Shown here in pieces: positions 21,990 through 33,548 of a stretch of DNA of 64,000 bases; position 1 is the first letter of the stretch; the number at the start of each line of letters is the position of its first letter. The stretch spans positions 1 through 64,000 of the forward strand of contig PUQB01000364.1 in the NCBI GenBank assembly GCA_003024785.1, read 5' to 3'. The notes under the pieces were generated by a model, which saw nothing but the letters and a program-made list of their open reading frames with translations, was not told the DNA's origin and did not search any database. The DNA comes from Selaginella tamariscina. Lineage: Eukaryota; Streptophyta; Lycopodiopsida; Selaginellales; Selaginellaceae. The position numbers and the translations under genes are program-made.

Positions 21990-22412
21990 ATGTCGGCAAA
22001 GAAGGGTCTTGTGTCTGCGCGGAATTGCCGGGAGCTGGTGAATCCTCCGGATGGAGAGAGAGTGGGGAATGTACAGCTGATGCACACCAAATGGGATTTC
22101 TCCTGTGAAATGGAGAAGGTTCTGCGAGAGATAGGCTTGTGGCCATACGCGGAGATTCTAAGAGATGCCGAGCCTCATGATGAAGAATGCTTCACCTTAG
22201 TGATGCTTTTGGAGAAGGTGGAGAAGCCGGATACAGGATTTGTAGCTTATGCAGAGGAGAGGAAACTCCTTTTCACCGATAGGTTGGTGGAGGAGGTATT
22301 TCACCTCCCACATTCGGAAGGAGAGGTAAAGGCCGAGAAGGCACACCTTACAGAGTACTTAAAGGAAGGCAAACAGTATGTGAGCAAGGTGGGGTTGAAG
22401 CTTTCCGACTGA
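21990..22412 (+). CDS. extra 3' ORF of the gypsy element, part 1 (unknown function)
   Basis: MSAKKGLVSARNCRELVNPP at 21990, 140 codons, lying after integrase and before the 3' LTR. It contains WDFSCEMEKVLREIGLWPY and RLVEEVFHLP, which recall the plant-retrotransposon extra-ORF pattern of a short globular domain near LP motifs. I cannot assign a family with certainty. It has no signal peptide or membrane segment, so it is not an obvious envelope protein. The frame ends at 22412 and coding-like sequence continues in other frames. Confidence 0.55.
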   Translation: MSAKKGLVSARNCRELVNPPDGERVGNVQLMHTKWDFSCEMEKVLREIGLWPYAEILRDAEPHDEECFTLVMLLEKVEKPDTGFVAYAEERKLLFTDRLVEEVFHLPHSEGEVKAEKAHLTEYLKEGKQYVSKVGLKLSD

Positions 22413-22615
22413 GGGAGGAAACGCAGTTAGCGATGAATTTTATCGTTAACGCATTTGAATTTCGGACATCTTATATTACAGCATCGAATCCGGTCATGTC
22501 TTATATGATGGATTAAAGGAAAGAGGCCAGTAGGAGTGGCAAGGTATTTGCTGAAAAGGCTGAGGGAGCACCTCTGTGCAATGCAGGAGTTAGAGAAAAG
22601 GGAGAGCCTTCGTCC

Positions 22616-24192
22616 ATGATGGCCTTCACATGGGTACAGATAATCGCGGATTATGTACGCCAATACGGCGAACCGGCGGGGCCGGAGATAGTCGCGCGTA
22701 TGAAGCAAGTGAGGAGAGAAACGGAGTCACTCCAGAAGAAGCAAACCAAGCGCAAGATGGGGGAGACGAAGGGAAAAGGAGTAGAGGTGACCTGCAGGCA
22801 GAGGAGGAGAAACAGGTGGAGAGAACGCCAAAGAGGAAGAAATCAAAGGTCGAGAGATCAACGACCGCAAGGAGGAATACTAGATCGGGTGAAAAGGTAA
22901 GAAGTCAAAGCCAGGAGTACAGGATAACTCCGAGCCGAGAATAGTGGTAGACCTTGACGAGGAGGAAGACGAGCAGTTAGAGAGATCATACGGGAAGAAG
23001 AACCTTCGATGGAACAGGAGGAAGAAGACGAACCTGGAGAGGACGAGGAACCAAAGGAGGTTGAGAAGGAACGGAGAACAAAAGCCAGGCAGGAGAGTGG
23101 AAAACTTCAGTCGGAGCTGGAACCACAGGTGGGGAAGGAACAGGAGAATATGATGAAACTGTTGCGTGAGAGACGGATGATGATAATCCCGTTGGGAGAG
23201 ATAGACCCTTTTAAGAAGAAGGGATGTGATGAGGGTGAGCCAACGGTTGGGGAACAGACGGTGGAGATCGGGGACAAGCAGAAAGTATCCTCGGATATTC
23301 CCTTTCCGACGGTTACACCCACAACGGTGGATATAACCGATGAGGAAGTAGTGGGAATTGCGAGAGAAGCTGAGGAGATGGCGCGGGGAGCGAAGTTTCC
23401 GAGGCATCAGTTCAATCCGCCGCCCTTTCAGCATTCTCCACGCACACATACAGGTATGTATGGACGAGGGATGTATCGGGGAAGTGGGTCGCAGGGTATG
23501 CCGGTGACTGATTTCCGCCTGGAAGAGGAGGAGCCGAATCAGCAGAATCTTGACGGCGGAATGCAGGCGGATATCTCCTTCAAGCGCAGGAAGGCGTTTG
23601 CGCGAAAAGAGGTGCAGACTACAGACACGCAAATTCAGTTTGCACAGGTTCTAGCGCAGCTTCAGTCGGAGATGGTGGAACAGGTCGTTGGAGGAGGGAA
23701 TGAGGCTTTGGACGCAACTCAGATGGCGGCGAGTCTATTCAATCATTTGGTCAACGCTGGGTACACGATTAAAGATAGGGCAGACATTCAGCGGCTCATT
23801 GTACAAGCAGTGGAGAGCGTGATGGCGCCGAAGATGACGGCACTCCAGGGACTTGTGAGTAAGGGGATTCAGCGACCGATTAAGCAGAGGACTCCAAGTC
23901 CGGTGGTGGAGCTTAAGCCCACGGTGACGTCACAAGAGCCGATGACATTGTTCCAGAGGTTAGTGCGAGCAAGAGATGAAACCCAGCAGACTGCCACATA
24001 TTGTCGGTGGTGGTGGACGAGTTCCAGCGTCTTCAGGACGAGAACGAGCAGCTTAGGAAGGAGACGCAGGCGTTTCGTCTTCAGGTAGCAATGGTGCAGC
24101 AGGAGCTCGATAAGGAAAAGGCGGAGTTTCAGAAGTATAAGGATCAGGAGGAGGTGGAATATCAGGATGATGCGCAGGATGTGTTGCCGTGA
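22616..24192 (+). CDS. extra 3' ORF of the gypsy element, part 2 (acidic, coiled coil; frameshifted)
   Basis: Joined from open pieces 22616-22900, 22630-22944, 23009-24088 and 24001-24192. It starts with VQIIADYVRQYGEPAGPEI, followed by a long Lys/Glu/Arg-rich stretch, then a structured-looking segment (SLFNHLVNAGYTIKDRADIQ, about 23740-23800). It ends in a heptad-like coiled coil (VDEFQRLQDENEQLRKETQ) and stops at 24192, 30 bases before the 3' LTR. Its position and size fit an element-encoded accessory protein. No enzyme motif is visible. Whether parts 1 and 2 form one protein depends on the indels between them. Confidence 0.5.
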
Positions 24193-24208
24193 GGACACAG
24201 CAACAAAT

Positions 24209-24221
24209 AAGGAGGGGGCAG
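24209..24221 (+). promoter_or_regulatory. polypurine tract of the gypsy element
   Basis: AAGGAGGGGGCAG lies directly before the 3' LTR start at 24222, the expected primer for plus-strand synthesis. Confidence 0.8.
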
Positions 24222-24769
24222 TGTTAAAGGTAAAATATTAGGAGCATAGGACGTCCTACTGTAGAGAGAATAAGGGTAGGAAGGTCCGTAGTAAGTATGG
24301 AAGGAAAGGCTTTGGAAGAGGAAAATCCTTACCGAGAGGAAAAGGTAAGGAAAAGGAAAAGGAAAAGGGAAAAGGATGACGTGGCGAGAGAAAGGTAGTT
24401 AAGGGAAGTTAGGGCAACGAAGGAAGGGTCTCCATTTGAAGTTTTAGCAGGAGATAAAGGTTCTCTACACTTTGTCTTTTGTGTTCATGTTAGTAATGAA
24501 AGGTGCATATTAGAGAATCTTGTGTGTGTGTTTATGTACTCTCAATGAATGGATCTAACAAGGCAATAGCCAAAATCCGTTCTTGCCCTTGACTTTGGAG
24601 ACCAGTCATAGTGGCACTGGGAGAAGTCTGATATATATAAGATATATTGAGAGTTGAGAAAGGAAAGGGTGTAGCCTTTCCTGTACGTTGTATGAAAGGT
24701 TTCCTGTTGCGTGAAGGAAACAGGTTAAATAGGAAAAGGTGAGGCAGAGAGCCCTTTTCCTGTTTAACA
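24222..24769 (+). repeat. gypsy 3' LTR, 548 bp
   Basis: Partner of 15647-16196. Differences are nearly all short indels in runs (for example the TA run and the GGGAAA run), which indicates a young insertion. The target duplication GATGG follows at 24770-24774. Confidence 0.93.
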
Positions 24770-25691
24770 GATGGATACAAGCAAACAGATTGTAGCAGAT
24801 CTAGATCTGAGTGAGGAGGAGCATGAAAGCGAGGAGGAGATTCCTCCACTTCAGCAAGCACCTTCGCAGGTACCTAATCTAGCTCAACCCATCAACCAAT
24901 CATGAGAAGTGGGAGAATTAGCTACAAGTCACAAAAGGCAAGAGAAGCTGATGAGTCTTCAACCTTCTTCTTCACCTCCAAGTATCATTGGGAGCCCTGG
25001 ACAGTGCATGAGGTGATGCAATTGCAGGAGGCAGCAGAATGGAGGGCCGTCATGGAGGAGGAATATGCTTCTCTCCTCAAGAACTAGGTTTGGGAGCTTG
25101 TTACTCTTCCCCACAGTCGCCGCACAATGAGTACCAAGTGGCTATTCAAGAAGAAGTTGGATGCGCAAGGCGAAGTACTTCGATACAAGGCTCGGTTCAT
25201 TGCACAAGGGTTCTCACAAATCGCTCGACTTCTACGAGACGTATTCATCAGTGGTGAAGATGGCTTTCATAAAGCATGCATTTGCACCAATGTTGAAATT
25301 GAAGTTCAATTGAGCAGACTACAACGAGTGATTGCACTCTCCTCAATGGAGGCTGAGTACATTTCGGCAATAGAGAAGGCCAAGGAGGCAACATAGTTGA
25401 TAAAGTTGCTCAAGGACATGGGGATCTCATTTCCGAGGCCAATCACAGTATATTGTGACAGCACCAGTGCCATAACTACTTCAGAGAATCCCAGACACCA
25501 TGACAAAGTCAAGCATGTTGATGTGAAGTACCACTTTATTTGACAAGAGGTTTGAGCCAGGAACATCAAGCTCAAGCATGTGTCTACTATTGAGATGGTT
25601 GTAGATATTATGACCAAGGCCTTGAACAAGGATACTTTCCAACGACACCGGTCTCAAATGACCATCTTGAACTCTCACGGTTTAGTGGGAG
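24770..25691 (+). pseudogene. degenerate copia pol, right part (reverse transcriptase and RNase H)
   Basis: Continuation of the copia element from 15646. Reverse transcriptase start: EEYASLLKN near 25085, then STKWLFKKKLDAQGEVLRYK and ARFIAQGFSQI (25127-25220). The middle of the reverse transcriptase is deleted: the text jumps to the RNase H end, VIALSSMEAEYISA near 25330, then SENPRHHDKVKHVDVKYHFI near 25480. The polypurine tract TTTAGTGGGAG is at 25681-25691. It has many stops and is inactive. Confidence 0.85.
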
Positions 25692-25871
25692 TGTTGAGAT
25701 ATCCAGCATGGAGTCTGGAAAAACAATTATATATGGATTAGGCCATATATACTTATGGAGAATTACCATATATAATTATGAAAGAAAACTGTAAAAATAA
25801 TATTTAGAAATACAAAAATATAGGTTAATTGATATTGGGTTGGACTCATGCTTCAACAGCTTTTCACAACA
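25692..25871 (+). repeat. copia 3' LTR, 180 bp
   Basis: Begins TGTTGAGATATCCAGC right after the polypurine tract and ends TTTTCACAACA, giving TGTTG/CAACA inverted ends. Immediately to the right the sequence becomes homologous to the regions upstream of the UGT copies at 29640 and 33620, supporting this as the outer boundary. Confidence 0.75.
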
Positions 25872-28093
25872 CTAATATAATATGTATTTATTGGTCTTTA
25901 CAAAAGGGCCCTAACCTGTCAGCAGTTGCATATCGTCAAACAATCTTATTAATTTGGTGTGGAGTATAAATACACGGACACGTACATATGTTAGTTACCT
26001 GTGTATGCGTTGCATGAGACACACACGCATGCGCATACACACGAATTCTAGATACTGGCAAACTTGGAGGACCGCTCGTGTCTAACCTCGTATCGATGTA
26101 AAAAAGTACGGTTGGATCATTTGAAAAAGACAATATTGAAAAACATTAAATATCGATCTATATGTACAATTTTACTTAAAAATTAGACATAGTTTTTTTA
26201 ATAATTTGTATGTAGTTTTTGACGTGCATACTTGCTAATTAATTTTGAACATGAAATATATTAATTATTATCTTAGTACCATAATTATAAAGTCAGAAGG
26301 TTAAGATATTATTATTAATATTAAAATCATATATGAGGTTATTTACACAAATGCATGGGTATATAGTCATGCTTAGTATCACTTGAGCACCGTGAATTAT
26401 GAAAAAAATGTGATTTTGAATGTCACAGTTTAAAACAATGTAATTAATATCAAAACCAACTGAATTAAAGCAATCTTCAATTAATTTTAATAATTAATAA
26501 AAAAACTACTTGAGCTTGTGTAGCCATGTCATGTACTACTAAAGTTATGTAGTTTAAATTGAAAATAAATTAAAATTTAAAAAATATTCTCATTAACACC
26601 ACTTAATTGGTTTTAGTGTAGTTTTGATTTTTTAATTTTTCTTTTATTATTTATTTATAAATTTAAAACTAGGACCACTTACTTAATTAAGTTTAAAAAA
26701 ATTATGGATTAGTATAGTTTTGCTTTTGCTTTTATTTTTTAAATTAAAAATAAATATAAAACTACAGTAATATTATTCAAAAATTGAAAATAAAGTTTTA
26801 AAATGAAATAACTTTTGGTGTTATTTCCATGTTAGTCTTAATTTACTGTTTTTAAAAATCAAAACTAGAATTACTCAAACTCTTAATAAAAATTAACACT
26901 ACTCAGTCACATTCTTTCCTAGTAAAAAAAAAATAATAAAGAAGAACTTTAAATGAACGGGTCGTGTAGATTATCACATTTAAAAAGGTTAATAATAGAT
27001 AAAATAATTATTAAATTCAATAATTAATGAGTTTAATAGTAATATTCAATGGTGATCTAAAATATTATTGATGAACCACAAAAACTTATTAAACTATAAG
27101 ATTTTTAAAACTTAATAATGAAATAGTTCACTACCTATGAAATGTATTTAATAGAACATCATTTAAGTTTAAGTGATATAAGATTCATTATTCCAATATC
27201 AACGGTTTAAACTTTATTTAATAACAAAATGTAAAAATATTAAACCTATGTTTAATGTAATTTTACTTACAGCATTAAACTTCATCTTAAAAATATAAAA
27301 ATAATAATAAATATTAAAAAAAATTCAGTGATGTCCTAATAATATTTAAGTCTTAAATTTATTTTGTTCATACAATTTATTATAATTATACTTTTGTTTA
27401 TAAAATTATAAAGTAAAAAAGTAAATATGAACAATTATATAGATTTTATTTCATCTTTAAGGAATTATAATAGTAAAAACTTAAAAATATTATAAAAATA
27501 CCAAATATTAAATAAAAATTTAAAAATATTTTCATATACTAACATAAAAAGTTTTAGATATTCTTAAAATATATTAAAACCTTCTAAAACTAGCAACAAT
27601 ATTAATTTTAATTTAAAGTGATGTATAAGGTATACTTACTATGAAGTATATACTGAGTATATATATATATTGAATTAGATTTAATTTTAAATTAAAAAAA
27701 CAATTAAATGATTTTAATAATTTACTATGTTGAAATGAGTTTTATAGTTTTAAAATTCTCTTAACACTAGCAATTATATTAAAATTCAAAATAATATCTT
27801 ATGTTAAAGAAGCAAGACAAACAAATTTACTTAAAACTTAATTTAAAATATTATAATTATAAAATATTTAATAACATCTTATCTTTAATGTAAGGGACTT
27901 GAATAATGTAATGTCTATTTAGATTTTAATTCAGCCTGAAAGTGTTTAAGACAATACAGTTATAAGAAAAACTAGGAGATATTAATATCTTATTAATTAC
28001 ATGCTTGGAGCTCTAAACGGACTTAATCTCATTATAAAATATAAGATTTGTATAGCAATGGTGAAAAGAGCATTTCGAGTTTAAATTATCTAT
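25872..28093. other. AT-rich spacer of the UGT cluster
   Basis: No convincing gene. The first part (25872-26160) matches 29640-29950 (TGTGTATGCGTTGCATGAGA, GGAGGACCGCTC and other shared blocks). The part up to about 26900 matches 30000-30700 more loosely. It is therefore the upstream region of a UGT copy whose 5' half was lost to the transposon nest. The rest (26500-28080) is very AT-rich with no feature I can support. Confidence 0.6.
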
Positions 28094-29540
28094 CTAAAAG
28101 CAAGAGGCAATCTCCTTGAAAGACAAGAGGTTCTTCTGGGACGAGCCACCACGAAATGCACCTCTTACAATCCGCATCAGCTCTTTAGTTCTGCCTCTCA
28201 TGTCAGCTCCACATCCATCCATCACCGCTCTAATCACACCCTCGATCTCCTCAACCGTCACTTGTGTCTTGGTCCCCTCGCCACCTTCTTCCCAATCTTC
28301 CACTTGTCCACCATAGCTGTTGCATTTACATTCTGCTCTGCACCACAAGGCCAGCATATCGTCGGTACACCTGCACAGACAGTCTCCATTGTAGAGTTCC
28401 ATCCACAGTGTGTGAAGAACGCTCCCACCGACTCGTGCCTCAAAACATGCAGCTGTACAAACAGCGTGTTTTGTGTGTGTGTGTGTGGTGTTGTATATAT
28501 GCTTATATTACCTGGGAAGCCCAATCCACCACCAAGCCTTGATCACCGAATCTCTTAACAAGCTCTTCAAAGAAATCCTCACTGGAATCCGTGGCAAAGT
28601 TCCGTCTTATAGCCCATAGAAACGGCTGCCCGCTAGCTTTCACAGCCTGTGCAATCTTCTCGACTTGTCCAACAGGCAGAGACACCACACTGCCAATGCA
28701 ATATACAGCACTGTGTGCTGCGCATGCTTGTCTAGCCAGCTCAATATGGAGAGTTCACCCTCTGTCAATCTAGCCTTTGATTCAGCTGCATCTTCGTCTG
28801 AGAGAAATTCCGAAGGTAACAAAGGTCCTACAGGTAAACACTTAAACTGTACACGTTGTGCATCCACAATCTCTTGCTCTAGCTCCTCAACTGTGTTCAC
28901 TAGAACGCACGCCGCCTCTCTTAAACGCCCCGCTATGTGTCCGAGTGGCTCCATGGCTGTATTCCCCTCGTCGTGGAATGCCAGAGGAAGCTGTTTTCTG
29001 TGGAGAGGTTCGATACCAGGAAGAAATGTGATCAGTGTCTTGTCCTCCGGCTTAGCTGACGAAAACAGACACAGTTAATATCGGCCTCTATTAACAACCA
29101 TTAAGCAAGCTTACCATTGACAGGAAGAAAGCCTTCAGAAACGAGGCGTGGTATGTGGAAGCAAATAGCTTGGGTTCTAGCACCGACCGTCACGAATACA
29201 ACTCGAGGAATACCCAAATCGTTAGCCAAGTCCTGTGTCCAATCCAGGAACCAATCAGAAATGATACACTTCACGGGAACCTCCAGGGATTTCAGGGCGT
29301 GTTCCACGCTCTCCCTCAGCCCAGTAGAAGCCTCCCCTAACGTGAACTTGTCAGGCTTGGGAATCGAAACGAGCTCGACATGTTCTTCTTGGAGGTTTGT
29401 ACATAGCTTTGTGTAGTAGTCTTCCGTGAGGATGACCTTCACACTGAACCCAACGGAATTAATCTCCTTGAAAACTCCACCATTGGATTCACATGTCCAG
29501 AACCAGTCCATGGGAACACTGCTACATGAATTCTTTCCAT
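28094..29540 (-). pseudogene. UDP-glycosyltransferase copy 3 (three exons, three frameshifts)
   Basis: Full-length gene structure. Exon 1 is 29115-29540 (MERIHVAVFPWTGSG start at 29540), exon 2 is 28512-29055, exon 3 is 28094-28452, with GT-AG introns. Exon 2 encodes VNTVEELEQEIVDAQRV and FLWAIRRNFATDSSEDF. Exon 3 has the PSPG box ([11 protein letters not shown]...WPCGAEQN) and a C-terminus ending IASCF. The N-terminal His of the motif GSGHVNP is the usual catalytic base. Single-base deletions compared with the sister copies break the frame near 29450, 28694 and 28275. Acceptor substrate unknown. Intact length would be about 440 residues, slightly short for the family. Confidence 0.85.
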
Positions 29541-30886
29541 GATAAATCAACAGGGAGAATACAGAATATGAATATATAGAGAGGAGTAATTCTATTATAT
29601 AACTCTAGATAACGATAAAAGATAAAACCGAATATAATATGCATTATTGGTGGTCTCAGTTCTTCACAGAAGGACGTAATCTGTCAGCAGGTGCATGTGG
29701 CCAAACAATTGGTGATAAATACACGTACACGTACATATGTTAGTTACTTGTGTATGCGTTGCATGAGACACACGCGCACGCGCACACACACAACTTCAAG
29801 ATGCTAAACCGTACTGGCAGACTTGGAGGACCGCTCATTGATGCGTACATATGTCTAACCCTCATATTTATCGACGTAGAAAAGCATGTTTGGATCATTT
29901 GAAAAAGACAATATTGAATTTGACAATTTGAGTAACGAATAAACATTAAATATTGATTTATATGTACAATTTTATTTCAATTATCTGCTATAATTTAATC
30001 ATTAATACTTAATTGATAAATACGTAGATTACCTTACAATATGACGTGCATACTTAATTAGACTCTAATTAAATTTAAACACACCTTAATTAAATTTGAA
30101 CCTTAAGTACCATAATTATAAGGTCAGAAGCTTAAAATATTATTATTAATATTAAAATCGCATATGAGGTTATATATAGTCTCACTTGAGTGGTTTTTCA
30201 CCATGAATTTTTAAAGCTGTCATTTAGAGTCTCACAGTTTAAAACAATGTAATTAATACCAAAACCAATGGAATTTGAGCAATCTTAAATTAAATTTTAA
30301 TAATTCATAATTAAAAGCTTGTGTAGTCTTTACTACTCAAGTTTGTAGTTTAAATTGAAAATAATTAAAAAATTAAAAAGTTAAAATATTCTCATTAACA
30401 GCACTTAATTGGTTTTAGTTTAGTTTAGATTTTTTTTAAAAATTATTTATTTCTAACTTTAAAACTAGGACCACTTAATTAAGTTTTAAAAAAATGTATT
30501 GATTGCTTTTGCTTTTTTTTTTTTTAAATTAAAATTAAAAATAAAACTACAACAATATTGGATAAAACCACCATCCTCGATCCTATTCAAAATTGAAAAT
30601 AAAGTTCTCCACAAATCGGTTACTAAGGAACTAATAACATTCAATCACATTCTTTCTTTGAAGATACAAAAAATATAATAAAAGGAGTTTTAAACGAATG
30701 AGTCATGTAAATTATCTCAATTGAAAAGGTTAATAAGAATTAAAACAAAATGAATTCAATGGTGATTTAAAAACATTGTTGAAAAATTCGTTAAACTAAA
30801 AAGCTTTTAAAACTTAATAATTAAATAGTTCAATATCCATATAATGTCTTACATAGAAAATCACTAGAGTTCAACTGATATAAGAT
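29541..30886. other. AT-rich spacer, duplicate of 25872-27000
   Basis: No gene seen. Holds the upstream region of UGT copy 3 on its left (shared with 33549-33700) and an AT-rich segment that is a diverged duplicate of the spacer starting at 25872. A short CA/CG repeat is at 29770-29790. Confidence 0.6.
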
Positions 30887-32051
30887 TCATTGTCTCAGTT
30901 CTCGGCCCTCACCATCTCTGTCCATCACGGCTCTTATTGCACACTCGATCTCCTCAGGACTGACTTGTGTCTTCGTCCCTTCAGCCACCTTCTTCCCGGT
31001 TTTCCACTCGTCAACCATGGATGCCGCGTTTAGGTTCTGCACGGCTCCACAAGGCCAACATATCGTTGGTACACCTGCACATATGCTTTCCATTGCCGAG
31101 TTCCATCCACAGTGAGTGAAGAATGCTCCAACTGATTCATGCCTCAACACATGCACCTGCATCAATCTACAACATTACATATCTTTCACACACACGCACA
31201 TAGTACCTGGGGAGCTCATTCCACGACCAAACCTTGATCACCAAGCCTCTGAACAAGCTCCTCCAAGAAATCCTCCTTAGCATCCAGAACAAAGTTTCGT
31301 CTTAAAGCCCATAGAAACGGCTGCCCATTCGCTTTCACAGTTTGAGCAATCTTCTCGACTTGTTCAACAAGCAGAGATACCCCACTCCTGAACGCAGTAT
31401 ACAGCACCGTGTACTGTGCTTGCTTGTCTAGCCAGTTCAATACGGACATCTCAGCTTCTGTGAAACCAGCCTTGGCATTATCTTCGTCACTCTGGAGGTA
31501 ACAAAGGTCCCACTGGTAAGAACTTGAGCACCGCACGTCGTGCGTCCACGACTTCTTGCTCGAGCTCCTCAACTGTGTTTATGAGAACGCATGCCACCTC
31601 TGGAAAACGTCCAAACTGCCTGTCCAAGAAGCTGTACAAAATCGTTATTTTCGTGAAAATACCAGTGGAAGCTGTTTCCTATGGAAAGGCTCAATGCCCG
31701 GAAGAAACGTGATCAGTGTGCTGTCTTCCGGATTAGCTGAGAAAGTTGCGACATATAAGTTCATATGTTTATCTGTTTATACATATATACAACTGACCGT
31801 AAACAGGAAGAAAGCCTTCAGAGACCAGTCGTGGAATATACGAGCAAATCACCTCCATGCGAGCGCGTCCGTAAGCAATACAACTCTGGGAATACACAAA
31901 CTGTTGGCCAAGTCCTGTGTCCATCCCAGAAACCAATCAGAAATCATGCACTACAAATGTAGTAATCATTCACATTGAATCCTAGTGAAACTAATCTCCT
32001 CGAAAGCTCCACCATTGGATTGACATGGCCATGGACATGAATTCTTTCCAT
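30887..32051 (-). pseudogene. UDP-glycosyltransferase copy 4, truncated and deleted
   Basis: Exon 1 is about 31798-32051 (254 bp against about 427 in copies 3 and 5, because of an internal deletion near 31948). Exon 2 is 31207-31736, exon 3 is 30887-31156. Exon 2 lost about 8 bases near 31495 but otherwise reads LNWLDKQAQYTVLYTAF and FLWALRRNFV up to GDQGLVVE. Exon 3 is the only copy with an uninterrupted frame through the PSPG box into AEGTKTQVSPEEIE. It stops early (GRELRQ) where AT-rich spacer begins, lacking about 25-30 C-terminal residues. It is the most divergent copy in coding sequence, but its 5' part is almost identical to copy 1. Confidence 0.82.
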
Positions 32052-32109
32052 AGCTGTGGTTATATGGACAATAATTAATAATCTCTAGAATATTCGTTAT
32101 ACATTTAAT

Positions 32110-33548
32110 CTAGAAACAAGAGGCAATCTCCTTGAAAGACAAGAGGTTCTTCTGGGACGAGCCACCACAAAATGCACCTCTTACAATCCGCATCAGCTCT
32201 TTAGTTCTACCTCTCATGTCAGCTCCACATCCATCCATCACCGCTCTAATCACACCTCGATCTCCTCAACCGTCACTTGTGTCTTGGTCCCTCGGCCACC
32301 TTCTTCCCAATCTTCCACTTGTCCACCATAACTGTTGCATTTACATTCTGCTCTGCACCACAAGGCCAGCATATCGTAGGTACTCCTGCACAGACACTCT
32401 CCATTGTAGAGTTCCATCCGCAGTGTGTGAAGAACGCTCCCACCGACTCGTGCCTCAAAACATGCACCTGTACAAACAGCGTGTGTGTGTGTGTGTGTGT
32501 GGTGTTGTATATATGTTTATATTACCTGGGGAGCCCAATCCACCACCAAGCCTTGATCATTGAATCTCTTAACAAGCTCTTCAAAAAATCCTCACTGGAA
32601 TCCGTGGCAAAGTTCCGTCTTATAGCCCATAGAAACGGCTGCCCGCTAGCTTTCACAGCTTGCGCAATCTTCTCGACTTGTCCAACAGGCAGAGACACCA
32701 CACTGCCAAATGCGATATACAGCACTGTGTGTTGTGCATGCTTGTCTAGCCAGCTCAATATGGAAAGCTCACCCTCTGTCAATCTAGCCTTTGATTCAGC
32801 TGCATCTTCGTCCGAGAGAAACTCCGAAGGTAACAAAGGTCCTACAGGTAAATACTTAAACTGCACACGTTGTGCATCCACAAGCTCTTGCTCTAGCTCC
32901 TCAACTGTGTTCACTAGAACGCACGCCGCCTCTCTAAAACGCCCCACTACGCGTCCGACTGACTCTATGAGTGGATTCCACTCGTGGAATGACAAAGGAA
33001 GCTGTTTTCTGTGGAGAGGTTCAATACCAGAAAGAAATGTGATCAGTGTCTTGTCCTCCGGCTTAGCTGACGAAAACAGGCAAACGTATAGTTATCTATA
33101 ACAACCACTAAGCAAGATTACCATTGGCAGGAATAAAGCCTTCAGAAACGAGGCGTGGGATGTGCAAGCAAATGACTTGGGCTCTGGCACCGCCCGTCAC
33201 GAATACAATTCGAAGAATACCCAAATCGTTAGCCAAGTCCTGTGTCCATCCCAGGAACCAATCAGAAATGATACACTTCACGGGAACCTCCAGGGATTTC
33301 AGGGCGTGTTCCACGCTCTCCCTCAGCCCAGTAGAAGCCTCCTCTAACGTGAACTTGTCAGGCTTGGGAATTGAAACGAGCTCGACATGTTCTTCGTGAA
33401 ATTTCGTACATAGCTTTGTGTAGTAGTCTTCCGTGAGGATGACCTTCACACTGAACCCCAACGGAATTAATCTCCTTGAAAACTCCACCATTGGATTCAC
33501 ATGTCCAGAACCAGTCCATGGGAACACTGCTACATGAATTCTTTCCAT
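32110..33548 (-). pseudogene. UDP-glycosyltransferase copy 5 (best preserved, two frameshifts)
   Basis: Exon 1 is 33122-33548, intact for 142 codons: MERIHVAVFPWTGSGHVNP with the catalytic His, then KCIISDWFLGWTQDLA. Exon 2 is 32526-33066, phase-compatible (PAN|AKPEDKTLITF), with WLDKHAQHTVLYIAFGS and VEKIAQAVKASGQPFLWAIR. Exon 3 is 32110-32467 with the complete PSPG box. Two lesions: one base missing in an A-run near 32583 (exon 2) and one in a G-run near 32291 (exon 3). Both are homopolymer deletions, so the gene may be functional if they are assembly errors. Intron 2 has a GT microsatellite. Role: sugar transfer from UDP-sugar to an unknown small molecule. Confidence 0.85.

Larger units (their letters stand above)
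15647..24769 (+). mobile_element. complete Ty3/gypsy element (9.1 kb) with extra 3' reading frame
   Basis: LTRs are at 15647-16196 (550 bp) and 24222-24769 (548 bp), both TGTTAAAGG...TGTTTAACA, almost identical. The 5-bp target duplication is GATGG. The PBS starts right after the 5' LTR and a G-rich polypurine tract precedes the 3' LTR. Order on the plus strand: gag with two zinc knuckles, protease with a DGGS-type site, reverse transcriptase (FMDD), RNase H, integrase, then about 2.2 kb of extra coding sequence. There is no chromodomain. The DGGS-type protease and the additional 3' frame suggest the non-chromoviral plant lineages (Tat/Athila-like); that placement is inference. Confidence 0.93.

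Noticed and set aside
21990-24192. Retroviral envelope gene in the gypsy element
   Set aside because: No signal peptide, no transmembrane segment and no cleavage site visible; the C-terminus is a coiled coil of charged residues.
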